From NCBI GenBank assembly GCA_030407085.1, contig CM059582.1, forward strand, positions 204,203,501 to 204,267,500: DNA of 64,000 bases, in the 5' to 3' direction. This DNA is from Trichopria drosophilae (Eukaryota; Arthropoda; Insecta; Hymenoptera; Diapriidae). The translations under genes and the position numbers were made by a program. The notes under the pieces were generated by a model. It had not been told where the DNA came from. It worked only from the letters and a program-made list of their open reading frames with translations, and did no database searches. Each line of letters starts with the position of its first letter. The stretch's first letter is position 1. This document shows, piece by piece, positions 42,800 to 53,460 of this stretch.

Positions 42800-44280
42800 A
42801 GATACGTAGATACGTATCTATTGTCTTGAACGTGAACTGAATTCTGTGGTTCTGGAGCCGCTATTTATATGATTCTGGCTCTGTGTTTTCTGGGTCAGAT
42901 GGAGGGGTTGAAGGTTGGAACAGAGATAAGAGATTTTCGTGATCAGATTTTCCAAAGTTTGTTAAAAACAATGATCCGTTGACAATGTAGTTTGGTTTGC
43001 ATTCTGTGATTTGCACAAACATGAACGAACTTCGTAGCATGTTTAGAAGTGGAATAATTCGCAAAATTAGTTTTGATCTTGATAAATATATTTTAAACAA
43101 TCGAGAAATTGACTTAATTAACGCGTTGGTTATTAATTATTTATGAGCAATTGTTTTTAACTATTTTAATATATAACGAGCCATGTAGTTCGTTGATTAT
43201 TGTGCAAATAGACTATCTTATAATTTAACATACGTGAAGAACAGATATTAATCATCGTCATTATTGCTTAAATAGTTAATTCGAAAAATGTATGTCTGTA
43301 CGCAAGTAAAGAGAATTGCTGATACTTGTTATTGTTAATAATACATGCAGGATTTGTTAGTTAAGCATTGGAATTGGTTTGTCCTAGTCAATATTGTTTT
43401 TATTGTTTTCAGGGGTTTCTCTTAATTATTCCAGAGGTTTTTCTATATAAAAATGTAAAGAAAATTATTACGAGTAATAATAATTTGTTTCGTGTTCATG
43501 TTTATTTATTATTTTATGTATAAATTAAAATATATTCTCATAGTTTGGGCGTGGCTCGGATGTGCAGTTGTATTGGTGCCTGTGTGTGTGCATGTGGATA
43601 AGTTCGTTAAAAAGAAACAATTTATTTATTGATAAATTCTAGCGTATGTTGTTGGAAATGATTTTCATCTTAATTTGTGTTGTTAGTTAAAGAAAGAGAT
43701 GTTTATTTAATTATTCTGTTTTATTTATAGAATCATTTGTTACAGTAAGTTATGGTTTTAATTATATTTTGTTTGTACTCAAAATGTGCAGAAAATTATG
43801 TTGCATGATATTATATTGTCGGATGTTAGTATTTTCTATTGGCTTTTGTTTATATTAAAGATTTATATATGCGAAGGTTACGTTGTATAATTTTTGAAAG
43901 AATATTTGTTTGTGTGAGTTCTCATATCTATGTTCTTTGTTTAGATGTCGATGGTTTAGGAATTTTTATGACTCTTGGAAACAGAGGGGAACTTGTTGAT
44001 ATACTCTTTTTAACACGGCAGAGTTTTCTAATGGAAAAAAATATTAATAAAATTATTTTTTTAATGATTTTATTTATGAAAGAGTTTGTTTTTACTGGTT
44101 TATATTTTTGTAATTTTTTTGGGGTATTCTACGAATGTGTAAGCTTGTCGGTAATATAGCGCACTTATGGGTAAATGTGTTGAGCCGGGATTTATCGGCT
44201 GGGGTCGATACGTCAGATTTTTCTCTGTGTTCGGTTGAGTTATCTAGCGGGTGAAAGGGTGTTTTCAGTTTGTTAGTATA
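42800..44280. other. T-rich region without recognised gene
   Basis: A minus frame at 42861-43100 (ending PSTPPSDPENTEPESYK) and a plus frame at 43839-44159 are open but match nothing I know. The plus strand is T/G-rich from 43140 to 44160, similar in style to the antisense strand of a retroelement. Confidence 0.35.
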
Positions 44281-44296
44281 AGCTATAGATATCGCT

Positions 44297-44345
44297 GTGC
44301 CTAAATTCCTAGTATTAATATCAGTTCTTTTGGCTACTGCAATCG
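44297..44345 (+). other. Possible signal-peptide first exon (start codon GTG)
   Basis: PKFLVLISVLLATAI follows a GTG codon and is cut by a perfect donor GGTAAGT at 44345-44351. Lys then a hydrophobic run is a secretion signal pattern. The lack of ATG suggests decay or chance; no downstream exon was identified. Confidence 0.25.
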
Positions 44346-44639
44346 GTAAGTAAGGTTTCTTATAATCGGTTGTTCCTATATATTATGACAGTTACGGGCA
44401 CGTAACACAAGTATAGAATTCGGAATTTCGTATTGATCGAATCCGTTATTACATTTTCTTTTTCTATGTTTCTTTCTCTCTCCGTCACATCCACATACAT
44501 CATAACAACTAAATTTAAGTTTCGATAATAATATCACACGTTACAATATCCCTCTATTCTTGTCTTTGTTCGTACACTGAAAATAATTTCCCGACCTGGC
44601 GCTTAGACGGTAAGTTACGGCAACAGGGTATCATAACAC

Positions 44640-44930
44640 ACTGCTTCATCTATCTACGAGCTGCGTTATGATTGGTGTTCGAGTCGAGTCGTCTCGAGCT
44701 TCCTATTGTGGCGGTAGGAAAGTCTGAACGACTCAAGTTGCCGATCCGCGGAGAATTCCCATCCCCACCGCGTTCCGGCCACGGAGATTTTCGTCCCCTT
44801 TCCATGCTTCCCGCGGACTCGCCGCGGAGAATCGCATGCAAACGTGGCTCATCCGTGTGATTTCTCCGCCGCACTCACACTTAGAAGGAAATTTGACGGA
44901 CGTATCCTTCCGCGAATTCCAATACTATAA
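44640..44930. promoter_or_regulatory. CpG-rich block, candidate promoter
   Basis: High GC and CpG, with CCGCGGAGAATTC, GACTCGCCGCGGAG and inverted TCGAGTCG/CGAGTCG steps. It sits between AT-rich regions. No transcript can be assigned. Confidence 0.3.
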
Positions 44931-45055
44931 ATAGAACTTTCTTTTCTCTTATGATTTTGGAATAAATCTAGGCGCGAAATTCAAAATGAAGATACAATTA
45001 ATTGTTGTTATTTATCAGGAAAATTCCTACTTTTATTAATCAGGTTGTTTTAATT

Positions 45056-46046
45056 AAAATGAATTATTTTTTAATGTAAATTCAATTAAAAAATATGCTA
45101 GCCAAGTTTCAACTATCCTAAATAATTTTTTATTCAATTTGAAAAATAGGTATTGAATAAATTAATTATTTCTGAATTATTGTTATATTACGTAATAGTA
45201 AAATAATGCAGCATTTATATATTTGCGATAAAATTATATAATTTTCAATATTGCATAGTGATTGCTTTCTTTATTTTTCTTGTTAATGTTAATTATTTTT
45301 TCATTAAACAAATTTCTTCTACCGATGTTCATATACAACATTACTACATATGTATTTTCGTAATGCTTGGTAGCCTAGTGGTTAAAGTGCTGGAATGTTG
45401 CGCTGTTTTTTGGTGTTCGCGCCCAGTACGCGACGATTTTTTTTTCTTATTTATTTGCATAATAAAGATTGTGCATATAAAAATTATTTATCAGCCAATT
45501 TAATATATGTTTATGTTTTCTTCATTTATTTTGACAAATGTAACATTAAAGCAAATTAAAAAATACCTTAATTTATTTTTCAAAAATATTTTTAACTTAT
45601 TGATATGTCCGAAATTCTTAATTTCGTAATTATTATATCAAAGAAACTTTACTTCTTTTAAGGAGACATCTAAAAGCAATGTATTAAATTTATTCATGCA
45701 ATCCAATATCAATGGTTAATATATTTTAACCAATTACAGTGTTTTTAATATTGAAAATCCATAAAATGAGATTAGGCCATATACATCGAACCAAAGAATT
45801 CTAAATTCAGATTTCAGAAGTTAATTAATAATTCTTTTTATTCACTTTTTATGATTTAAGTTCAATTTATAAATTTTCCATATCAAAAAAATCAAAATTT
45901 TATTATTTGTGATTATAATGCGGAAATTTTCGCTAATCAATAACAATAGATAATGTATTGAATCCAACGAAGCTGTTTTTGTAATAATAATAATAATTCT
46001 ATTAATTAAGATTGCAAATTAAATACTTTGTATAAAAATGCCATAA
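45056..46046 (+). repeat. Outer inverted-repeat arm, left (about 990 bp), carrying a SINE head
   Basis: Pairs with 48507-49499 (base i with 94555-i over much of the arm). It contains a tRNA-derived segment at 45364-45436. The left boundary is near 45056, where complementarity stops. Confidence 0.85.
45364..45445 (+). repeat. tRNA-derived SINE head (A and B boxes)
   Basis: CTTGGTAGCCTAGTGGTTAA includes an RNA polymerase III A box (TAGCCTAGTGG). About 44 bp on, GTGTTCGCGCCC resembles a B box. A T-run follows as a terminator-like end. No full cloverleaf pairs, so it is not a tRNA gene. The mirrored copy is at 49110-49192. Confidence 0.55.
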
Positions 46047-46438
46047 TTAATAATATTGAATGGAATAAATGTTGTGGGAATCAAAACAGAGTATTGTAGT
46101 ATTTGCTTTAACATTATATATGCCAAAATAAATTTTAAAAAAGTAATAATAAATTGTCCAATAAATAATTTGATATGCATGATCGTTATTTATGTTATGC
46201 TTAGTCCACTCGGCTACCAAGCGGTACGGGAGATTTAACAATAATCCTCCTAATAAAGTTTTGCCCGACAGTATACTATATATTAAAAACTATTTCATTA
46301 ATCAAATTAATCCCAGGCGTTATTAATGTAAACGTTTTTTTCATTGAATATGAAAAATGCATAAATTGAATTAAAACCATAAAATTCGAATTAAAAGAAT
46401 TATAAATGAATGTCTCGAAACTATCACTGGTTTATATT
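46047..46438 (-). repeat. Inner inverted-repeat arm, left
   Basis: Pairs with 46740-47131. On the minus strand it carries CTTGGTAGCCGAGTGGACTA, again an A-box sequence, but no clear B box. It is a diverged relative of the outer arms (shared TTATTTTGRCA...AAAGCAAAT end). Confidence 0.8.
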
Positions 46439-46739
46439 ACGCTACATTTTCCTGAATTGCTATTTAAGTTATATTTATATAATTGTATAATTGTTAAAAA
46501 TATACGGCTCCGGGTGTAAACTCGATCCTGAATTTTCTTCTCTCTGATAATTTTGGAATAAATCTAGGCACGACATTCAAAATGAAAAATAATAAGGTTC
46601 TGAATTTAAGAAATACATGTGTAATAGATTCGTAAAACTCTCGGTCGGTATGTTATCTACAATATAAATATTTACGATGCAATAGATAAACATTAGTTAA
46701 TTTTTTATGAAAATTAAAGAATAAATAACTAACTGAAAA
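46439..46739. other. Loop of the inner inverted repeat
   Basis: Contains a copy of GATTTTGGAATAAATCTAGG (as AATTTTGGAATAAATCTAGG at about 46546), which also occurs near 44950. No gene. Confidence 0.55.
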
Positions 46740-47131
46740 CAATATAAACCAGTGATAGTTTCGAGACATTCATTTATAATTCTTTTAATTCGAATTTTAT
46801 GATTTTAATTCAATTTATGCATTTTTCATATTCAATGAAAAAAACGTTTACATTAATAACGCCTGGGATTAATTTGATTAATGAAATAGTTTTTAATATA
46901 TAGTATACTGTCGGGCAAAACTTTATTAGGAGGATTATTGTTAAATCTCCCGTACCGCTTGGTAGCCGAGTGGACTAAGCATAACATAATAACGATCATG
47001 CATATCAAATTATTTATTGGACAATTTATTATTACTTTTTTAAAATTTATTTTGGCATATATAATGTTAAAGCAAATACTACAATACTCTGTTTTGATTC
47101 CCACAACATTTATTCCATTCAATATTATTAT
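46740..47131 (+). repeat. Inner inverted-repeat arm, right
   Basis: Complement of 46047-46438 with small indels; A box at about 46958. Confidence 0.8.
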
Positions 47132-47932
47132 ATAACCGCGATTTTGGTCGGGTTATTAAAATAATTCAAGAAATAATAATTAACAAAACAACCAATATAT
47201 TTACAATTTAACAGAAACGAAATAAACAATTAACAATAAAAATAAATGGACACGCAAAGGGAAAAATGTAATTGGGGTTCGGGAATTCGACGCGAAGGTG
47301 AAATTACTTTTAAAATGACCGAAGTAACGTTAAAAAAAAGGAAAGGGAAAGGGAAATTACGGAGACGCAACTTAAATCTACTTACTTAATTCTCAATTAT
47401 TCACAAAATCTTAAAATCTGGAACGCACTAAACACACTAAAATTAAATACGCAAATATTCTAATAATAATAAAAGGAAACGCAAATTTAAAAACCAAACT
47501 AAAAAAAGGGGAAAACTCAAAAACGCAAGAAAAGTAAATCAAAATCGCAAAAGAGAAACGTAAAGGAAGGGACGCAAAATTGGAGTGTCTCAAAAGTTCG
47601 TTGACGTCCGTACTTCGGATCCAAATTACCCCTTCTCTATTGTAATTGCATTACGTAATACAATCGTTGGTATCGATAAGTCGGGGAAGGTTGGGGGGGG
47701 GGGAGGAAAGGTATTTTCAAAAGGGACCGATAAACCGATTTCGTCACTTCTTGCTGGGGTGGTTTTCTAGGCCATCCTAGGAGTGACGTGTTCTCCAAAT
47801 TTGTATTTAGCAAACAATAAATCAAAATAAAAAAAAAAAAGAAACTCAAATCTAAATTTGGGGTGCTCCAAGGTCAAACGCAATTATAATAGGGCAGTAC
47901 TATCTTTGGGAGGTAGGGGGGAGGAAAAAAAT
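47132..47932. other. Purine-rich non-coding segment next to a retroelement tail
   Basis: A-rich, with a G10 run at about 47693-47702 and a purine tract GGGAGGTAGGGGGGAGG at about 47909. It may be LTR or UTR sequence of the frame at 47933-48506. No second LTR found. Confidence 0.35.
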
Positions 47933-48506
47933 CTAAAATAAATAACGAAAATAGGGAGAGGTACTTATGGGAGGAGTTTTAAGTCTTCCTCGTGGACGTC
48001 GGAGTACCTTGATTTTGGGAACCGCAAAAGTGGCGAAGTCTCTTATTTTGGAAACTAAAGGCCTCACGTTATACGTAACTATGTTGCCTTTAAACGCTGT
48101 ATTAGAAAACGAATTACATGTATGGTGGTCAGCTAAGTGGTAATTATAATAGGGCGCTACAATAGGGCTGGGAAGGTCATCGGTGGTTTGCAAAGGCGTT
48201 GGAATAAGGTTGGAGTTTCGGGCGATAGGGATATCATGTAAAGGGGATTGCGGTACTGGGAAATTGGGAGAAGGACATGATTCCAAAGGAAGCTCAGTGT
48301 CCTCATCTTGGGCATCCAAAGGGCTATTTACTCCTGTTGGGTTATGTTCTGCAGATGTTTTGGGATTCGGTTGGGCTAGTAATGGGATGAGCAAAGGCGG
48401 AGTTTGGGTACTACTTGACTCAAAAATAGGACTATCAAGTAGATGATGAGAAATAGGACTGCGAGTAGGGCATTCTGATAAAGTTGGAAATGAATTTAGA
48501 GGATTA
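47933..48506 (-). pseudogene. Proline-rich C-terminal coding fragment, probably a retroelement polyprotein tail
   Basis: The minus frame is open from the outer arm boundary (48506) to a stop at 47933, with no start codon needed at its truncated end. It is Pro/Ser-rich (for example NPTGVNSPLDAQDED) and ends with a basic tail, IKVLRRPRGRLKTPP. Such tails occur at the C-termini of LTR-retrotransposon integrases and gags, but no catalytic motif remains, so assignment is weak. The coding is cut exactly where the inverted arm starts, indicating truncation by the rearrangement. Confidence 0.35.
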
Positions 48507-49499
48507 TGGCATTTTTATACAAATATATTTAATTTGCAATCTTAATTAATAGAATTATTATTATTATTATTACAAAAACAGCTTCGTTGGATTCAATACA
48601 TTATCTATTGTTATTGATTAGCGAAAATTTCCGCATTAAAATCACAAATAATAAAATTTTGATTTTTTTGATATGGAAAATTTATAAATTGAACTTAAAT
48701 CATAAAAATTGAATAAAAAGAATTATTAATTAACTTCTGAAATCTGAATTTAGAATTCTTTGGTTCGATGTATATGGCTTAATCTCATTTTATGGATTTT
48801 CAATATTAAAAACACTGTAATTGGTTAAAATATATTAACCATTGATATTGGATTGCATGAATAAATTTAATACATTGCTTTTAGATGTCTCCTTAAAAGA
48901 AGTAAAGTTTCTTTGATATAATAATTACGAAATTAAGAATTTCGGACATATCAATAAGTTAAAAATATTTTTGAAAAATAAATTAAGGTATTTTTTAATT
49001 TGCTTTAATGTTACATTTGTCAAAATAAATGAAGAAAACATAAACATATATTAAATTGGCTGATAAATAATTTTTATATGCACAATCTTTATTATGCAAA
49101 TAAATAAGAAAAAAAAAATCGTCGCGTACTGGGCGCGAACACCAAAAAACAGCGCAACATTCCAGCACTTCAACCACTAGGCTACCAAGCATTACGAAAA
49201 TACATATGTAGTAATGTTGTATATGAACATCGGCAGAAGAAATTTGTTTAATGAAAAAATAATTAACATTAACAAGAAAAATAAAGAAAGCAATCACTAT
49301 GCAATATTGAAAATTATATAATTTTATCGCAAATATATAAATGCTGCATTATTTTACTGTTACGTAATATAACAATAATTCAGAAATAATTAATTTATTC
49401 AATACTTATTTTTCAAATTGAATAAAAAATTATTTAGGATAGTTGAAACTTGGCTAGCATGTTTTTTAATTGAATTTACATTAAAAAATAATTCATTTT
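48507..49499 (-). repeat. Outer inverted-repeat arm, right, with SINE head
   Basis: Complement of 45056-46046 with a few substitutions and small indels. It carries the tRNA-derived segment at 49110-49192 on the minus strand. Confidence 0.85.
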
Positions 49500-49689
49500 C
49501 TCGATCAAAAATGCTAATGGAGTTCTTGTCTATCAGAATTTTATTAGTAGAAGTACCAAATATATTTATCATCCATAAATGTGTACAATTAAATAATATA
49601 TGAGTAATTTCAGAGGGAGAAATGCGAAAAGTCACAAATGTCAAGAAACTGAACTGTCGACTCTTATATTGATGTATGTGACATAGCAC
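49399..49689 (-). other. Unrecognised 96-codon frame, possibly a LINE C-terminal relic
   Basis: Contains ITHILFNCTHLW, which weakly resembles the HxLxxC segment after RNase H in non-LTR retrotransposons. No other motif. Its 3' half overlaps the outer inverted arm. Confidence 0.2.
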
Positions 49690-50345
49690 TACTTCATTGA
49701 TGTTTTACTTATGTTATGTAATGACTCCAATTAAAGAAGTAAAAAAACTCGAAATTCATTATCTGTGCAGAAATAGGTATTTCATACTAATATGACTTAA
49801 ATCTTTAACCTTACACTTTTTTCAATGGTATATATATAGTGGTCACTATAACGCATCTACTCGTAAGATTTTTTTTTTATGGAGAAACCATATCAAAAAT
49901 TTGTAGCAAAATCAGAGGGGACCGATTTCACGGCTTGGTCAAATTCTATAAACTAAATTATACCATGAATAAACTGCAAAAAAATTGAACATATACCTAA
50001 GAAATATCTTTAATAATGATTAAGAGTTGAGTTAGTGGTTCAGAGTACTTTGTACCTTGTTATCGACTCTAATCATTGTTCTTGCACCATGTTCTCCACT
50101 TTAATTATATTAATTTATAGTGTATTTGTTTTAAGAAATATGTATAATTTTTTATATAAAGAAAGAATCGCAAGCTGTACATGTTAATCATTTTTTTTTT
50201 GGAGGCGTAAGTAGGTGTACTATTTTCAAACTTATTCATTACTGTAAGAAATGAATAGGTTTCAATAGTTTTCTATAGTTTTTTTTCGGCAGGGCTTTTA
50301 ATATAATTTAAATATTCTAATTACAAAAATATAATCTTTTTCATT
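49690..50345. other. AT-rich spacer
   Basis: No gene recognised. Confidence 0.45.
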
Positions 50346-50348
50346 ATA

Positions 50349-51104
50349 CAGGGTGATCGGCCAACCATTACCCAGCGGCTAACTGTAGATTGTACAGATA
50401 ATTCTGGGCAACTTTTTCCTCTGAAAAAATTTCCGGGAAGGTAGAGTTTTTAAGTTATTCAACACTAAAATTTAGGTGAAAAAATCACATTTTTTGAAAT
50501 ATCTCGACTCTGTTTGAAGGTATCTTAACGAACCGGAGCTCATTTTAAAGATATTTTAAAGCTCTATAAATTGTCTGTATTGGTTTTTGACCTACAATGA
50601 ATATCTCTCTTGTTATAGCCATAAAAACGGGGTAAATGCCAATTTTTCAGGGTTTTCGCGTTTAACTCGTTTCGACACATAGTTACCGAAATATCACACA
50701 GGAAAAAGTTGTAGGCCTTGAAAAAACAAACATTTTTTGTCCTCTAATACGATGCGATTAAATTAAAACTGAACCCTACAAGAGCCTCGTAAAGTCGACA
50801 AAATACAGTACTACAAATAAATCGATATTAATAACAAAATGTTATGAAAACGAGTGCAAATAGGGTTCAGTTTTAATTTAATCGCATCGTATTAGAGGAC
50901 AAAAAATGTTTGTGTTTTCAACGCCTACAACTTTTTCCGGTGTGATATTTCGATAGCTATGTGTCGAAACGAGTTAGACGCGAAAAACCTGAAAAATCGG
51001 CATTTACCCCCGTTTTTATGGCTATAACAAGAGAAATATTCATTGTAGGTCAAAAACCAACAGAGGCAACTTGTATAGCTTGAAAATATCTTTAAAATGA
51101 GCTA
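50349..51104. mobile_element. Foldback mariner-type MITE, right end missing
   Basis: Left end TACAGGGTGATCGGCC at 50347 next to TA. Arms 50537-50787 and 50861-51104 are near-perfect complements, but the outermost 190 bp of the right side are absent. No coding. Confidence 0.75.
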
Positions 51105-52005
51105 TATATTAAAATTTTTTTTTAATTCTGTTTTTTATTTGTACACTACGTTATTAGAACACTAAAGATATACATATGATAAATGTAAATACATATGTAA
51201 ATATATATTTCTTTCTAGTGTAAAAATATATATAATATATATACATATACATCATGCGATGGGGAACGTGTCCCTTTTAAAAATTCCGATGCTACAACAC
51301 CGATGGATGTTCTCCTTTACCGACCGATACCTGTGCAAGGAGGAAAACATTTTCGACCAAACGGCGGTTCGACGCGCCGAATTTCGGCAGATCGACGAGT
51401 CGATGCATCGAATTGTCGACTTTCCGACGTTCGACCATTCGACGCTCGGCAGTTCGAATTTCGACCGACAGTTTTTCGACAGACTGCTATCACCCCGACA
51501 AATGCACCGATATATATACATATGGATAGCGAACGCCCTATACCAGTAATGCTAAATTTTTGTGCGGATCAGAAGGGCCGCCATGTTGACTCAGGTGTGT
51601 CATTTGAGAAGTGGGGGAGCATGAAGGATAGCGCTTCCGCGGGAGATTTGAAATCGGTATAAACGTAATGTTATTGCTTGGTGCCGATTACGCCGACGAT
51701 TGCTTAAAATGATAATGCAATATAATATAAAGGTTTGTAAATATCGCTGCAAACGAAAAAGAAACAAAAATAATTAAATTGTATGCAAAATCATTGAATA
51801 CGAAAAGTGGGAATGAAAAAATTTTAAAATGTATTAAATTAATTAATGTCATTCCATAATCTATTTACTTACTTTGATACATGTAATGTACGTAATAAGT
51901 ATATGCATAATGTATAGGGGGGTTTCAAAGAAATGAAAAAATAGTTTGTTCTTACTTTCAAGTGAATTCTTGTCGAATATAGAAAAAAATATACGTGTAT
52001 TTTTT
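51105..52005. other. Spacer with a CGA-rich block
   Basis: 51340-51510 has TCGAC/GTCGA-type words every 10-15 bp, giving two overlapping open frames (51259-51549 and 51303-51662). No domain recognised. The rest is AT-rich. Confidence 0.4.
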
Positions 52006-52019
52006 TTTAACGACATTAA

Positions 52020-53456
52020 CCCGGCATACAAGTCGGTTGAAGTTGAAACTTGTTACAGAATAGTAAATTTTGTCCATTTTTTCATAATCGTTCTCAAATA
52101 ATAATACAAATAATGTTTTACAACTTCGATTTTCACGCAAATCCTAAAGAGAAATATTAAAAAATCCTAGGTAATTTTTTCTTAACGTTTGAAACAGGGT
52201 TATCAATGTCGGAAGTAGTTTAACAAGACGTTTAAGAAAAGTATGTCTGGTAGAATTTTAACCACTTCACTGGTAGCCGTTTTCAAATAAAAAGTGCCAA
52301 GACTGGTACGAGCCGGTTTTTAAGATATCAAGAAACTGTGAAACATGGGTTCCATTTCATCAAAAACATATCATTTAACGTAAAAAAAAACTCACCTCCC
52401 CCTTCCACATCACCCCCACATGGTGCATACATTTTTTTAAAGTATACATTTTTCTTTACCAAATTTCGATGCGAATGTTAAATATGAAGTTTTCGGAGTT
52501 GTTGGATACGAGTATGATCTCAGAATTTAAAAATTCAAAATGGTAGATCCAATTTGACGGACGAAACAAAACAATATTGAAACATCTCTTTTCACAAGAA
52601 ATATGTTTATCTGAACATGATATCAAATGAATTTGAAGTGTGCATTAGTTTATAGATTCAAAATAGCGGATCAAAAATACAAAAAAGAAAAAAAAAACAA
52701 CAAAAATACACAAAAATGAAAAAAAAAAAAAAATGGAGTGCAAAATCCTTCCACTACCTCCTCGTGGTGCACTCTGGGGTCGTAATAATTAACCAATCGT
52801 CGTTATAGTCAACCACATAATTTTTTCATTTTATGAAATATTCAAAATTGAGCCCGCCAAGGTAAGGTCAAAATTCATTTTGCCCATTCTATTTGCCATC
52901 TCGGATATATCATTTTGAATTTTGAAAATCTGAGATCAGATTCGTAATCAACAACCCCAAAAACCCCCAACTAACGAGTTTCAAGCAAATCCGACGAATT
53001 TTTAAAAATTCGTCTGCCATCTTAGATCAGCCATTTTGAATTTTGAAAATCTGAGGTCAGATTCGTAATCAGTGACCCCAAAAACCCCCGAGTGACAAAT
53101 TTCAGCCGATTTCCACGCACAGAAAAAAATTTGCTTCAAAACCATATGGCTTGTAGCCGCCATATTAGAACCACCATATTGAATTTTGAAACGGTGACCT
53201 CAGATTCGTATTCAGCGACCTAAGAACCTATAGCATACCAAATTTCGTGCAACTTCATTGGAAATTGTGGAAGTTATTTAAAAATGTACATATATGATAC
53301 ATTACCAGTCGTGGCACTTTTTTTATTTGTACACATATGATACATTACCAGTGAAGTGGTTAAGCAATAATGTCGATGAGAGAAACTTCATGAAAGAAAC
53401 TGAAAAAATCCACTTTCTTATTAAAAATTCAAACTTCAAATAAGTTCTGGGCCGAG
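52020..53456. mobile_element. Older piggyBac-like MITE with CCCGGC/GGCCGAG ends
   Basis: TTAA at 52016-52019 and 53457-53460, ends CCCGGCATAC and the complement of TTCTGGGCCGAG. Inverted similarity extends about 50 bp. It encloses another element at 52262-53359. Confidence 0.5.
52262..53359. mobile_element. piggyBac-like MITE, CCACTTCACTGGTA ends
   Basis: TTAA at 52258-52261 and 53360-53363 flank perfect 14-bp ends. AGTGCCAAGAC and GTCGTGGCACT continue the inverted similarity. The interior carries at least five GTCGCTGATTA-type units, mostly inverted (52900-53220), and a CTACCTCCTCGTGG stretch like that in mariner copies A-C. Confidence 0.8.
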
Positions 53457-53460
53457 TTAA

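Noticed and set aside
46948..46976. tRNA-Leu/Ser-like gene from GGTAGCCGAGTGG
   Set aside because: Only the A box fits; there is no anticodon arm, B box or acceptor stem.
47900..47932. Polypurine tract of a plus-strand LTR element
   Set aside because: The only coding tail nearby is on the minus strand, and no LTR pair was found.
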